Positions 1-8,273 of a DNA stretch of 64,000 nt are shown one piece after another (positions within the stretch are counted from its first letter, which is position 1; each line of letters opens with the position of its first letter). Under the pieces are notes generated by a model, which saw only the letters and a program-made list of their open reading frames with translations, had not been told where the DNA came from and did no database searches. Origin of the DNA: Leptospira inadai serovar Lyme str. 10 (GTDB lineage: Bacteria > Spirochaetota > Leptospiria > Leptospirales > Leptospiraceae); assembly GCF_000243675.2 (NCBI RefSeq), contig NZ_AHMM02000008.1:36953-100952 (forward strand), written 5' to 3'. The position numbers and the translations under genes are program-made.

Positions 1-194
1 CGAAAGAGGTGGACCCATTCGCCGAAGACGTCGAATACCCAAGTGCGGTCCGCGTTTCGTAAAGGATATTTGATTTCTGCCGCATAAACTATCGCAACGT
101 GAAAGGCCAGCCCTAAAAGAAGCGCAAAAGATCTGAGATTGTCTAAATAATCTAACCTCGTCGCACTGCGAGGTCTGGGTGAGGAAACGAGCAA
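1..194 (-). CDS. acyltransferase-3 family membrane protein (N-terminal part, cut by window edge)
   Basis: Only about 64 N-terminal residues are in the window. They include [20 protein letters not shown] followed by a hydrophobic stretch, the typical first membrane helix of the acyltransferase-3 family (OafA and MdoC types), which O-acylate sugars at the inner membrane. The start is taken as TTG at 194-192, three bases after the stop of the upstream Crp-like gene and in the same frame; I see no ATG or GTG nearby. The tight spacing suggests co-transcription with the Crp-like gene. The substrate cannot be judged from this fragment. The family call rests on the N-terminal motif only. Confidence 0.6.
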   Translation of the reverse strand, partial: MLVSSPRPRSATRLDYLDNLRSFALLLGLAFHVAIVYAAEIKYPLRNADRTWVFDVFGEWVHLF

Positions 195-197
195 GGA

Positions 198-830
198 TTA
201 CAGGTCCACCGTATACTTAAATAAAGCCTCTCGAATGTATAAAAGGCTTGGATCGTTTTTAGGTTGTTCCACCAACTTGTCCCGCACCAACAGGTTTATC
301 GACGAAACTAAATCTTGGTGCTCCAATCCTACTCTAAGGATGGCCCACTTGATAAATGCCGATAGATGTATTTTATAGAGGCCGCCCTCCTGTTCGCCTC
401 TCGTCTGACTAAAGGCGATCAAGGCCGAAGTAACTAGATTCTTACGATCCGCCTTAAGAAGACTCGTAATCGTCTGATTCGTTTCTCTTAGGCGGGACGA
501 GAGCATCTTGACCATCTTGAGAGAGAAGGAAGGATTGGTCTGAACCATATTATAAAAAACAGGTTCAGTAATCGCAAAAAGCAGGACATCGGTTTTTGCG
601 ATGGCACGAGCGCTGCGCGGCTTCTTATCCACCAAAGCCATTTCCCCGAACATATCCCCTTCTTTCAGTTCGATCAAAAGCTTAAAGGCTTCTTTGATTT
701 TTTTATGAATGCCGACCTTCCCGGAAAGGATAAGATACATTTGATCTGCAGGTTCGTTCTCATCGAAGATAATCGAGGATTCCGTAAATCGGACTCCGTG
801 CTTTTGGACCATTTCTTCCGAAATTTTCAT
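198..830 (-). CDS. Crp/Fnr-like cyclic-nucleotide-binding domain protein
   Basis: This 210-residue protein carries an N-terminal cNMP-binding beta-roll (about residues 15-120). It contains the phosphate-binding cassette signature [16 protein letters not shown], with the Glu and Arg that contact the cyclic phosphate in true cNMP binders. The C-terminal 90 residues are helical (VTSALIAF, then a segment around [21 protein letters not shown]) and could be a winged helix, but the classical Crp recognition-helix pattern is not obvious. It may therefore be a regulator or a stand-alone cNMP sensor. It lies 3 bases upstream of an acyltransferase gene in the same direction. No strong ribosome-binding site is visible before the ATG. 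Confidence 0.8.
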   Translation of the reverse strand: MKISEEMVQKHGVRFTESSIIFDENEPADQMYLILSGKVGIHKKIKEAFKLLIELKEGDMFGEMALVDKKPRSARAIAKTDVLLFAITEPVFYNMVQTNPSFSLKMVKMLSSRLRETNQTITSLLKADRKNLVTSALIAFSQTRGEQEGGLYKIHLSAFIKWAILRVGLEHQDLVSSINLLVRDKLVEQPKNDPSLLYIREALFKYTVDL

Positions 831-992
831 CTTTTAGAAACGCAAACCTTCTAAATTAATTCTGTAAGGTATCCATAATTGGTTGGGAGCCGCAATCAAT
901 AATTGTAAAGGCTCTGTATAGAACCGGAAATTTCCGTTGACTGAACTCCCTTCCAAGTTAGCTTCTTCAACGTTTTCCCTAAGGAGGGAATC

Positions 993-2075
993 GTGAATAC
1001 GAAAAAAATCCTCCTCCTCATCGCGGCCATTTTCATGATTCTTGCGGTGGGGATTCTCCTAAAAGCCTCACCTATCGAACCGATCGCATATGATCCCCCT
1101 CCGGCCCCCGGAATGATCGGCTTGTTTGCAGAAAATCAACTTTTGAAGTCCGCGGAATTGATCGCATTAGGCAAGATTCACGGCCCGGAAGATATCGAGG
1201 CCGACGCGGACGGGAACGTTTACTCCGCCAGCGAGGACGGAAAAGTTTATTTCATTTCTAAAGACGGGGAAATGAAAGCGCATGCATCGACCGGAGGAAG
1301 ACCTTTGGGGATGAAACTAATTTCCGACGGAACATTGTACGTGGCCGACGCGGTTAAAGGGCTCTTACGGATCAATCCTAACGGTAGAGTCGAAGTTCTT
1401 TCGACCGAAGCCGAAGGAATTCCCTTTAAATTTACGGACGATCTGGATGTCGCAAAGGACGGAACCGTTTACTTTTCCGACGCAAGTTATAAATACGGTG
1501 CTCCGGAGTATTTATACGATTTGATGGAGGGAGTTCCCCACGGTCGCCTTTTGAAATACGATCCAAAAACCAAGAAGACGACGGTTTTATTGAAGGATAT
1601 TTTCTTCGCAAACGGCGTGGCTCTTTCCGAGAACGAAGACTTTGTAGTGTTAAACGAAACATATAAATATAGAATACACCGCTATTGGTTGAAAGGACCC
1701 AAAGCCGGAACCAGCGAGATATGGATAGAGAATCTCCCGGGATTCCCGGATAATATATCTTCCGACGGCAAAGGAACTTTTTATCTGGCTCTATTTACGG
1801 TCAGGAACCCGATGATGGATAATTTACTTCATCCTCGTCCCTGGGCGAAAGTCGTGGTCGCGAAATTGCCGAAATTTCTATGGCCTAAACCTAAACCCTA
1901 CGGATTCGCAGTTCTGTTAAACGAAGATGGTCGCGTCTTGGCGAGTTTTCAGGAACCGAGCGGAAATCACCTGAAGGAAATCACTTCGGTGAAAAGGAAG
2001 GGAGACTATCTATATCTCGGCAGCCTTCATAACGATAGAATCGGAAAATTCGAACTCCCACAGGAGTTTCGGTAA
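993..2075 (+). CDS. SMP-30/strictosidine-synthase-like beta-propeller protein, membrane anchored
   Basis: This 360-residue protein starts with GTG behind the strong Shine-Dalgarno AAGGAGGG (981-988). An N-terminal hydrophobic segment (about residues 5-24) probably anchors a periplasmic or extracytoplasmic domain. The rest resembles the strictosidine synthase/APMAP/SMP-30 six-bladed propeller: repeated D-x-DGxVY blades (EADADGNVYSASEDG, DVAKDGTVYFSDASYKYG) and the NGVALSENEDFVV strand. Relatives include lactonases and arylesterases (gluconolactonase, paraoxonase-like). It is the first gene of a five-gene operon, 27 bases before an acyl-CoA dehydrogenase. A lactone-opening role feeding the downstream 4-hydroxyacyl-CoA enzymes is an inference from context; the fold assignment is firmer than the reaction. 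Confidence 0.8.
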   Translation: MNTKKILLLIAAIFMILAVGILLKASPIEPIAYDPPPAPGMIGLFAENQLLKSAELIALGKIHGPEDIEADADGNVYSASEDGKVYFISKDGEMKAHASTGGRPLGMKLISDGTLYVADAVKGLLRINPNGRVEVLSTEAEGIPFKFTDDLDVAKDGTVYFSDASYKYGAPEYLYDLMEGVPHGRLLKYDPKTKKTTVLLKDIFFANGVALSENEDFVVLNETYKYRIHRYWLKGPKAGTSEIWIENLPGFPDNISSDGKGTFYLALFTVRNPMMDNLLHPRPWAKVVVAKLPKFLWPKPKPYGFAVLLNEDGRVLASFQEPSGNHLKEITSVKRKGDYLYLGSLHNDRIGKFELPQEFR

Positions 2076-2102
2076 ATATAATTAAGGAAAATTGAACCTA
2101 TC

Positions 2103-3278
2103 ATGGATTTAACAATCTCTCAGAATGTCGAAGAAATAAGGCAAAAGGCCAGAGCTTTTGTGGAAGAGGTGGCGATTCCTGCGGAAGATCATTATGACTA
2201 CGATCACGGAAGAATGCCCGAAGCACTCGTACAAAAATTGCGGGAGGAGGCGAAGAAGCGGGGATTATGGACGGCTCATTTGCCCAAGTCCGAAGGCGGT
2301 TTGGGGCTGGATATGGTCGGGACCGCTCTGGTTTTCAGCGAACTAGGCCGTTCTCCGATCGCACCTTATTTATGTAATTGTGATGCTCCTGATGAGGGAA
2401 ATATGCACCTTCTACATTTAGCCGCTAATGAAGAACAAAAGAAAAAATATTATTATCCCCTCGTAGAGGGAAAAATCCGCTCGGGCTTCGCTATGACCGA
2501 ACCTCCTCCGGGTGCCGGTTCCGATCCCATGACTCTCACCACGAATGCGGTTAAGGAAGGAGATCATTATATTCTGAACGGCCATAAATGGTACTGCACC
2601 GGCGCAAACGGGGCCGCCTTCCTGATCGTAATGGCAAAAGTAAACGATAGCTTTCGCAGAACTTCGATGTTTCTGGTTCCTACGGATGCTCCAGGCTACA
2701 CTATGGTGCAGGAAATAGGCGTTCTCGGATCCCATGGTCCGGGCGGACATTGCGAACTCAAGTTCGAAAACGTAAAAGTGCCTGAATCGCAGGTACTCGG
2801 AAAAATTGCGGAAGGATTTCGTCTTTCGCAGGAAAGACTCGGCCCCGCTCGCCTAACGCACTGTATGCGGTGGATCGGATTGTCGAGAAGGTCTTTAGAG
2901 ATCGCGCGAAACTATGCGATTAAGCGGGAATTATTCGGAGGAAAACTTTCCGAGCAACAGGGAATTCAATGGATGTTTGCCGAGGCTGCATTGGAAATAG
3001 AATCCGGGTTCTTATTAACTCTTAAAGCTGCGGATATTCTGCGAAAAGGAGGCGATGCAAGGCAGGCTATCTCGTTCGCAAAATGGCAGGTGAGTGAAAC
3101 GTTGAATAAATGCGTGGATCGGGCCATTCAAATATGCGGTTCTCACGGATTCAGCCGTTATTTGAAGTTGGAACTTTTTTATCGCGATGCGAGAGCGGCC
3201 AGAATCGCCGACGGGCCGACGGAAACTCATAAGATGGTTATCGGGCGAAATTTAATGTCCGGAAAGGAAAGCTTTTAA
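2103..3278 (+). CDS. acyl-CoA dehydrogenase, ACAD10/11 (LvaC-like) type
   Basis: This 391-residue flavoenzyme has the full acyl-CoA dehydrogenase fold: helical N-terminus, FAD motif [13 protein letters not shown], middle beta-domain and C-terminal helices with [12 protein letters not shown] and [10 protein letters not shown]. At the position where classical enzymes have the catalytic Glu in YEGT it has ADGPTETHK, so Asp370 replaces Glu. Human ACAD10/11 and Pseudomonas LvaC share this DGP motif. In those systems the enzyme removes phosphate from 4-phosphoacyl-CoA rather than only oxidising acyl-CoA. The next genes encode the matching kinase and a DUF6285 protein, which supports that subfamily. 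The kinase start lies 2 bases after this stop, so translation is probably coupled. Confidence 0.88.
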   Translation: MDLTISQNVEEIRQKARAFVEEVAIPAEDHYDYDHGRMPEALVQKLREEAKKRGLWTAHLPKSEGGLGLDMVGTALVFSELGRSPIAPYLCNCDAPDEGNMHLLHLAANEEQKKKYYYPLVEGKIRSGFAMTEPPPGAGSDPMTLTTNAVKEGDHYILNGHKWYCTGANGAAFLIVMAKVNDSFRRTSMFLVPTDAPGYTMVQEIGVLGSHGPGGHCELKFENVKVPESQVLGKIAEGFRLSQERLGPARLTHCMRWIGLSRRSLEIARNYAIKRELFGGKLSEQQGIQWMFAEAALEIESGFLLTLKAADILRKGGDARQAISFAKWQVSETLNKCVDRAIQICGSHGFSRYLKLELFYRDARAARIADGPTETHKMVIGRNLMSGKESF

Positions 3279-3280
3279 CA

Positions 3281-4324
3281 GTGAAGGATGCCGAATTAAA
3301 AGAAAGATTGGAAGCGTATTTAGGTAATAGATTAAAAGGAAAAGTAGAAATCTCTAATATGATTTCACTTTCCGGCGGAGCGTGCCAGGAGAATTTCTCC
3401 GCAGACATTACCGTTGCGGACGGATCCGATAAGGGGCTTTACCAGACGGTTTATCGAACCGATAAGGGAGCCGCTCTTCTTGCCTCCCTTTCGAGAATCG
3501 ATGAATTTAAAGTATGCAGAATGGCCTTCGAGGCCGGCGTCAAAACTCCCGAGCCGTTTTGGTTGGAGGCGGATTCGAGTATCACCGGAAATCCTTTTTA
3601 CTTTATGAAACGGATTTCCGGCAAGGCCACCGGCCGATTTATCGTTAAGGATCCGAGCTTAAACAAAACTAGAAAACAACTTACCCAGGAATTGGCCGAG
3701 AACTTGGCGAAGATACATTCGGTTACCCCGGAACAATGTAAGGACGCGACTCTAAAAGCAGTGCTAGCATCAGGACAGGATCTGAGCGATAAAACGGTGG
3801 CAAAGAGTTCGATTAAAAATCTTCGATCGCAGTTGGAAGGAATGAGTGAACCGTATCCTGCTATGGAAATGATTTTGAACTGGCTGGAAAAGAATCCGCT
3901 TCCTAGCGATAAGATCGTTCTGATTCACGGAGATTTTAGGACCGGAAATTTCATGGTAACTCCGGAAGGTTTGCAAGGCATCGTGGATTGGGAATTCGCT
4001 CACTGGGGCGATCGACACGAAGATCTAACTTGGCTTTGTATGCGCGATTGGCGCTTCGGCAAATTGAATAAGGAAGCGGGCGGTTTTGCGGACAGACAGG
4101 GATTTTACGAGGCGTATGAGAAAGCGGCGGGTGTTGTATTGGATCCGAAGAAGGTAACGTACTGGGAAGTGATGGGAAATCTGCGCTGGGCGATCGGATG
4201 TATCGGGCAGTCAGAGCGTCACTTATCAGGCAAGGATAAAGGAATAGAACTTGCGGCTATCGGCAGAAGGGCCTGCGAGATGGAATACGAGGCCATGCGC
4301 CTTATCGAGGAATCCCTATCTTAG
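3281..4324 (+). CDS. APH-type kinase, LvaA-like (4-hydroxyacyl-CoA kinase)
   Basis: This 347-residue aminoglycoside-phosphotransferase-fold protein keeps the catalytic loop LIHGDFRTGN (His216, Asp218, Asn223) and the metal-binding Asp236 in VDWEFAHWGDRHEDL. In human ACAD10/11 this kinase domain is fused to the dehydrogenase. In Pseudomonas levulinate catabolism it is the separate protein LvaA, which phosphorylates the 4-hydroxyl of 4-hydroxyacyl-CoA. Here it is a separate gene directly after the dehydrogenase (GTG start, 2-base gap). Antibiotic phosphorylation is unlikely given this context. The exact chain length of the substrate cannot be read from the sequence. Confidence 0.85.
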   Translation: MKDAELKERLEAYLGNRLKGKVEISNMISLSGGACQENFSADITVADGSDKGLYQTVYRTDKGAALLASLSRIDEFKVCRMAFEAGVKTPEPFWLEADSSITGNPFYFMKRISGKATGRFIVKDPSLNKTRKQLTQELAENLAKIHSVTPEQCKDATLKAVLASGQDLSDKTVAKSSIKNLRSQLEGMSEPYPAMEMILNWLEKNPLPSDKIVLIHGDFRTGNFMVTPEGLQGIVDWEFAHWGDRHEDLTWLCMRDWRFGKLNKEAGGFADRQGFYEAYEKAAGVVLDPKKVTYWEVMGNLRWAIGCIGQSERHLSGKDKGIELAAIGRRACEMEYEAMRLIEESLS

Positions 4325-4332
4325 GAAATTTT

Positions 4333-4728
4333 ATGCAAGATAAACCTACTAGTACGGAATTATTGGAAGCGATCCAGGATTTTTTAATGAAAGAGGTTCT
4401 TCCCGAATTTCGCGAGAACGACTTACTCTCATACAAAACATTGGTCAGCTGGAATATGTTAGGCGTGATCTCACGGGAAATTCGTTCCGGGGAAGAGTTA
4501 CTCGATAAGGAACTCTCTCGGTTGGCTAAGCTGCTGAAAAAGGACGGAAAACTTCCGTCTACGCTGAACGAAAAAAAGAAGCTCGCCTCCGGCTGGAATT
4601 TAGAATTGCGGGACTTGATTCGAAAAGAAAAGAAAACGATCGACGATCGTCTTTATTGGGAGCACGTGAAGGAATCCGTGCGGGAAAAGGTGGAAGTAAC
4701 CAATCCTCGTTTTACTACGGAAGCATAA
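4333..4728 (+). CDS. DUF6285 protein, LvaB-like partner of the APH kinase
   Basis: This 131-residue helical protein begins PTSTELLEAIQDFLMKEVLP and continues with a helix ending NMLGVISREI, the pattern of the DUF6285 family. Members lie next to APH-type kinases. The Pseudomonas homologue LvaB is small, of unknown fold, and is needed with LvaA for phosphorylation of 4-hydroxyvaleryl-CoA. It starts 8 bases after the kinase stop and ends 6 bases before the histidine phosphatase gene, so all are one transcription unit. There is no signal peptide or membrane segment. The family assignment is from memory of the motif; the partner role is inferred from LvaB. Confidence 0.7.
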   Translation: MQDKPTSTELLEAIQDFLMKEVLPEFRENDLLSYKTLVSWNMLGVISREIRSGEELLDKELSRLAKLLKKDGKLPSTLNEKKKLASGWNLELRDLIRKEKKTIDDRLYWEHVKESVREKVEVTNPRFTTEA

Positions 4729-4734
4729 CAGGAA

Positions 4735-5469
4735 ATGTCGATAGTCTATCTCGTACGCCATGGCCAGGCAAATTCTCAAGGAGAAGATTACGATTTACTA
4801 ACCCCTCACGGAAAACAGCAGTCGTTTCAACTGGGAAAGTTTATGGCGGAAAACGGAGATATTCCAGACCGAATCGTCACCGGGACTATGCGTCGTCATC
4901 AGGAAACCGCCGCTTCGTTTTTGGAAGGAGTATCTTCGGTTATAGGCCGGAACTCGCATTTCATGCAGGACTTACTTCAGCAGGGAGATGCGGGTTGGAA
5001 TGAGTTCAGTCCTGCACTCTGGAGTTCTTACGCAAAAATACTCTCGTCGCGGGACGGAGATTTTGCGCGATCATTAACCCAATTTTCAAAGGTCCGATTG
5101 AGGGGAGGAATTCGTTCCGCCGCTTTATTTTTTAGGTTAACGGAAGAGATTCTAAGAACCTGGAGGGACGGGAAAGAAACTCCGTCTGGTATCGAATCGT
5201 ACAGCGCTTTCGAATCCAGGGTGCTTCAATCTTGCGATACTTGTTTTTCTCCTTCGAATAAGGAAAGGGTTTTTATTTTCACCTCCGGTACGCCGATTTC
5301 ACTCGCATTAAAGCGACTTTTAAGGCAGGAGGAGGACGGGTTCGCTTGGATGCCCTGGATTTGGAATACTTCAGTCAGTACGTTTCGGTGGGTTCGAAGT
5401 CGGTATCTACCCGTTTCGATTAACAACGTGCCTCATTTGCCCGAAAAGAATCATCGAACTCTTTTTTAG
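4735..5469 (+). CDS. histidine phosphatase (phosphoglycerate-mutase fold), second His replaced
   Basis: This 244-residue protein opens with MSIVYLVRHGQANSQGEDYD, the phosphohistidine motif RHG with His9 as nucleophile, and continues with LTPHGKQQSFQLG and TGTMRRHQETA, typical of the branch. The second family motif, normally an HG pair after a hydrophobic strand, reads FTSGTPISLALKR, so the usual second histidine is Ser. I recall similar replacements in histidine phosphatases located beside APH-kinase/DUF6285 genes. It may hydrolyse phosphorylated intermediates or regulate the preceding kinase, but activity is uncertain without that His. It is the last gene of the operon that starts at 993; the next gene is convergent. 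Confidence 0.75.
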   Translation: MSIVYLVRHGQANSQGEDYDLLTPHGKQQSFQLGKFMAENGDIPDRIVTGTMRRHQETAASFLEGVSSVIGRNSHFMQDLLQQGDAGWNEFSPALWSSYAKILSSRDGDFARSLTQFSKVRLRGGIRSAALFFRLTEEILRTWRDGKETPSGIESYSAFESRVLQSCDTCFSPSNKERVFIFTSGTPISLALKRLLRQEEDGFAWMPWIWNTSVSTFRWVRSRYLPVSINNVPHLPEKNHRTLF

Positions 5470-5579
5470 AAACTGCTAGTATAGGAGATTTCGTCGTTTG
5501 AAGAAATGATCGGAATTTCGGAACGATCCTATATTTTACGTTTATTGAATATTTAAGCCCGTTTTAGGGGAGGGATATC

Positions 5580-6749
5580 TTAGGAAGCGCGTACGTTCAT
5601 TAATCTTTTATACTGTTGACTCAATACGTCCAAGTTTTTCTCTAATCTTTTTCTTTCTACTTCTTTGTCCGCCTGATTCTCGAATTCCAATCCCAGATAC
5701 AAATACCCTTTTTCGTCCTTATTCCACCAACGAATCGTAGCGGTGACCGGAAGCGGTTTTTGGCGTTTGAAAAGGATATCCAATTCGAGCTTTTGTCTTT
5801 TGGGCAAAGTTTCGATCAATTTCTTTTCCTGAATTCTGAGGCACATACCTGTGCGTGAAATATCCATGATTTTGTACGAAGCCGTGGTTCGAAACGTATT
5901 CCAGCTTCTTATAATATCCACGATTTCTTCCGCAATGGATCTTAGCTCCTGCAAATCATTGATATCGATTTTACGATCGGAATTTTTAATCCAAACGGCT
6001 CCCAAGGGAACGGGCTCATTACGATGATCTTTATAGATTATCGGAAGAATTAATTCGGATTTAATGCCGTCGTCCTTGTATTTCTGCATGATCACCTGAA
6101 GATGATTGTTCACTTCTCCTTCGAAATTCAGTAGAGACGGATCCTTGTATCGAAAACTTTCGATCTCAGCAGTGTCTTGGACGAAAAGGGCCTTCATCGT
6201 TTTTCTGACGATTTCTAATTTTGCATCCTGATGCGGTTTGAAGACTTCGACTTTTACGTGTTCGAATCGACCGTTTTGTAACCGTTCCTGGTATTTCGCG
6301 AAGATATCGTTGACTATATTCGGAATTTTAAACTGCTTGGTATCCTCGAATGATTTGTACGTAAGAATATTGCTGGCAAATCCGACCTCGATCGGTACAG
6401 GTATTCTCTCTTCTCTTCTGGCCGTAGTCGCGATACCCAAGCCTATCAGCTTGAATAAGTAATTATACTCGCTCGCCTCTCCTTCGTATACGCAATCCAA
6501 TTGAACGTATTTCGAGAATGCCTTGAAAAAGGATAAAGGGTTTCCTTTTGTTAGGTTAATACCCGTGGGAATGTTAACGAGAATTTTATCCTCATTCTCG
6601 AAGCAAGCCGTAATTACCGCTTCGAAAAAGAAGGGCGCTCTCTTAATGTACAGATTTTGATTTAAAAGATAGGTATTGATTGCTTGGAATCTTTGCTCGC
6701 GATCCGGGAGAAAATTTAAATCTCGATGATCAATCTGTTGGTGGTCCAT
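5580..6749 (-). CDS. PilZ-domain protein (Leptospira DUF1577-like)
   Basis: This 389-residue protein has a C-terminal PilZ domain (about residues 290-370). It contains DISRTGMCLRI, which fits the D-x-S-x-x-G signature of cyclic-di-GMP-binding PilZ domains, and ends in strands with IRWW and YLGLEF. An upstream RxxxR pair is not clear; the nearest arginines, in IIRSWNTFR, are spaced differently, so nucleotide binding needs testing. The N-terminal 280 residues resemble a Leptospira-specific family (DUF1577) that I associate with PilZ proteins. There is no signal peptide, so it is probably cytoplasmic. It is a single gene, convergent with the phosphatase operon. Confidence 0.7.
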   Translation of the reverse strand: MDHQQIDHRDLNFLPDREQRFQAINTYLLNQNLYIKRAPFFFEAVITACFENEDKILVNIPTGINLTKGNPLSFFKAFSKYVQLDCVYEGEASEYNYLFKLIGLGIATTARREERIPVPIEVGFASNILTYKSFEDTKQFKIPNIVNDIFAKYQERLQNGRFEHVKVEVFKPHQDAKLEIVRKTMKALFVQDTAEIESFRYKDPSLLNFEGEVNNHLQVIMQKYKDDGIKSELILPIIYKDHRNEPVPLGAVWIKNSDRKIDINDLQELRSIAEEIVDIIRSWNTFRTTASYKIMDISRTGMCLRIQEKKLIETLPKRQKLELDILFKRQKPLPVTATIRWWNKDEKGYLYLGLEFENQADKEVERKRLEKNLDVLSQQYKRLMNVRAS

Positions 6750-6943
6750 TTTCTATAACTTTAGTGATAAATTTAAAGAGTGATTCGCTTCGATTTTTTA
6801 CTTAAGCTAGATAGACGAGATACAGTATCGAATTCAGACATTCGGGAGTTTGATATTAAGCAATCGTCGTTCTTCTTTTTAATAAAAATGAAAGAACTGT
6901 CGGAAAAGCGGATTTTCTTCTCGGGAATCGAACGCGAATACGC

Positions 6944-8110
6944 TTATAGTTTCGATCCGCTGAATTCTAAAATTTTGGATTGCACTTTAGGGTCGTTTAA
7001 TAATTCGGAATGACCTAGTTCGGATTCGAAGAGCTCGTACGGAAACCCGTCGGGAGGTAACGCACTTTCCGCCGTAACTCTACCGTCTCCGTTTACCCTT
7101 TTGGAAGCGCGAAAATCCCAATTCCATCCTCGCGCGTCTTTGGAGCCGGATAAAACCCGCAATGTAGGACGATTCGCGGCCCTAATTACGAGAGCCGGAG
7201 GATACTTTGTTCCTTTTTTAGGAGACAAGGAATCCCGAAACGACTTCGCCTTATCCAAACGGGTTTGAAACTCGGTTACGCTAGGCGTAGGATTACAGGA
7301 TGCGGTTTTACTAAAAGCTCCCAGCTCATGTTCTTTCCAAAACGAGGCTTCGAAGAAGCGGGTCGGAAGAAATTCTCCATTCTTATTTTGTAAAACGTCC
7401 TTAGTATCGAATGAGGATTCGCGCGGAAAGAAAGTGTACACACTGATAAACGAAGACGCGACACAGGGTCCCATAATTTTTCCGTTTAGTCCGGTAGATT
7501 GATCTAACGTTAAATCTTCCATAAATCCGATTCCGGAGCGAAAGGGGGCACCTACGAATACTGCCTTGGCGATCAAATTAGGGCGTCGGTTTAAAACGCT
7601 TAGAGTGAGGGTGCCTCCGTTACTATGTCCGATAACAACGGGAGATTTACCGTCATTGCTTTTCTTAATTCGGGTTAGAAAGAGCTCGAGTTGGGTGGAT
7701 GTATCTCCGTTGTCTTTTCTCCAATCATAAGGGAAAACATAGGGAATCCAACGCTTTTCGGAGATCATTCGATCCAGCCAGGGCGCGTAAACTTTTACAT
7801 CCAACAAGACCGGTATTGCCGTAACGGAACGTAAGACGTCGCCCGGTTGAATTTCATCGCTTTCGCGCAGCATAAGATCGGGCGAAGAGAGCGCTAGAGC
7901 CTGTGCGGGACTTAACCAAACTTTTCCTTTCGAAGAAATTAATTCCGAGCCTTTATATCCGGGGACGAAAACGATCGGAGTCGAATCCGGTAAAATAAGC
8001 TCGGTAGGTTTCAGGAGTCTAGGACCGTGATTTTTTTCTCCTCCTGAACAGGTTAATAGTGGAAAAGAGAATAAAAGTAGGGACAATAAAACGCGATTCG
8101 CATTTGCCAT
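6944..8110 (-). CDS. LCAT-like alpha/beta-hydrolase lipoprotein (lipase/acyltransferase)
   Basis: This 388-residue protein starts with a lipoprotein signal peptide ending LLTC (spirochaetal lipobox, Cys near 21). The mature part has the lecithin:cholesterol acyltransferase pattern: VFVPGYKGSELI (oxyanion region), PYDWRKDN, and the nucleophile elbow VIGHSNGG with Ser163. The candidate Asp (SKDARGW or nearby) and His (ELGHSELL) follow in the C-terminal third, and GDGRVTAESA is also LCAT-like. It probably acts on lipids or esters at the outer surface or in the periplasm. It is a single gene, divergent from the sensor kinase at 8274 across about 160 bases. Confidence 0.8.
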   Translation of the reverse strand: MANANRVLLSLLLFSFPLLTCSGGEKNHGPRLLKPTELILPDSTPIVFVPGYKGSELISSKGKVWLSPAQALALSSPDLMLRESDEIQPGDVLRSVTAIPVLLDVKVYAPWLDRMISEKRWIPYVFPYDWRKDNGDTSTQLELFLTRIKKSNDGKSPVVIGHSNGGTLTLSVLNRRPNLIAKAVFVGAPFRSGIGFMEDLTLDQSTGLNGKIMGPCVASSFISVYTFFPRESSFDTKDVLQNKNGEFLPTRFFEASFWKEHELGAFSKTASCNPTPSVTEFQTRLDKAKSFRDSLSPKKGTKYPPALVIRAANRPTLRVLSGSKDARGWNWDFRASKRVNGDGRVTAESALPPDGFPYELFESELGHSELLNDPKVQSKILEFSGSKL

Positions 8111-8273
8111 GAGGGTTAGACTCTCATTAAGACAAAAGATTGTCGAATCGATTTTTAAGAAGATTATTATCGCCGTTCCCGATCTTCGAAAACGGGAAAA
8201 ATAAGCTGGATACGGACCGAGCGAATGATAGAGTAAGTTACAAGTTCTCCAGGACTCATATCGGACTATTTAC

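Noticed and set aside
3281..4324. Aminoglycoside resistance gene
   Set aside because: The fold is shared but the operon with an ACAD10/11-type dehydrogenase and a DUF6285 gene points to acyl-CoA metabolism.
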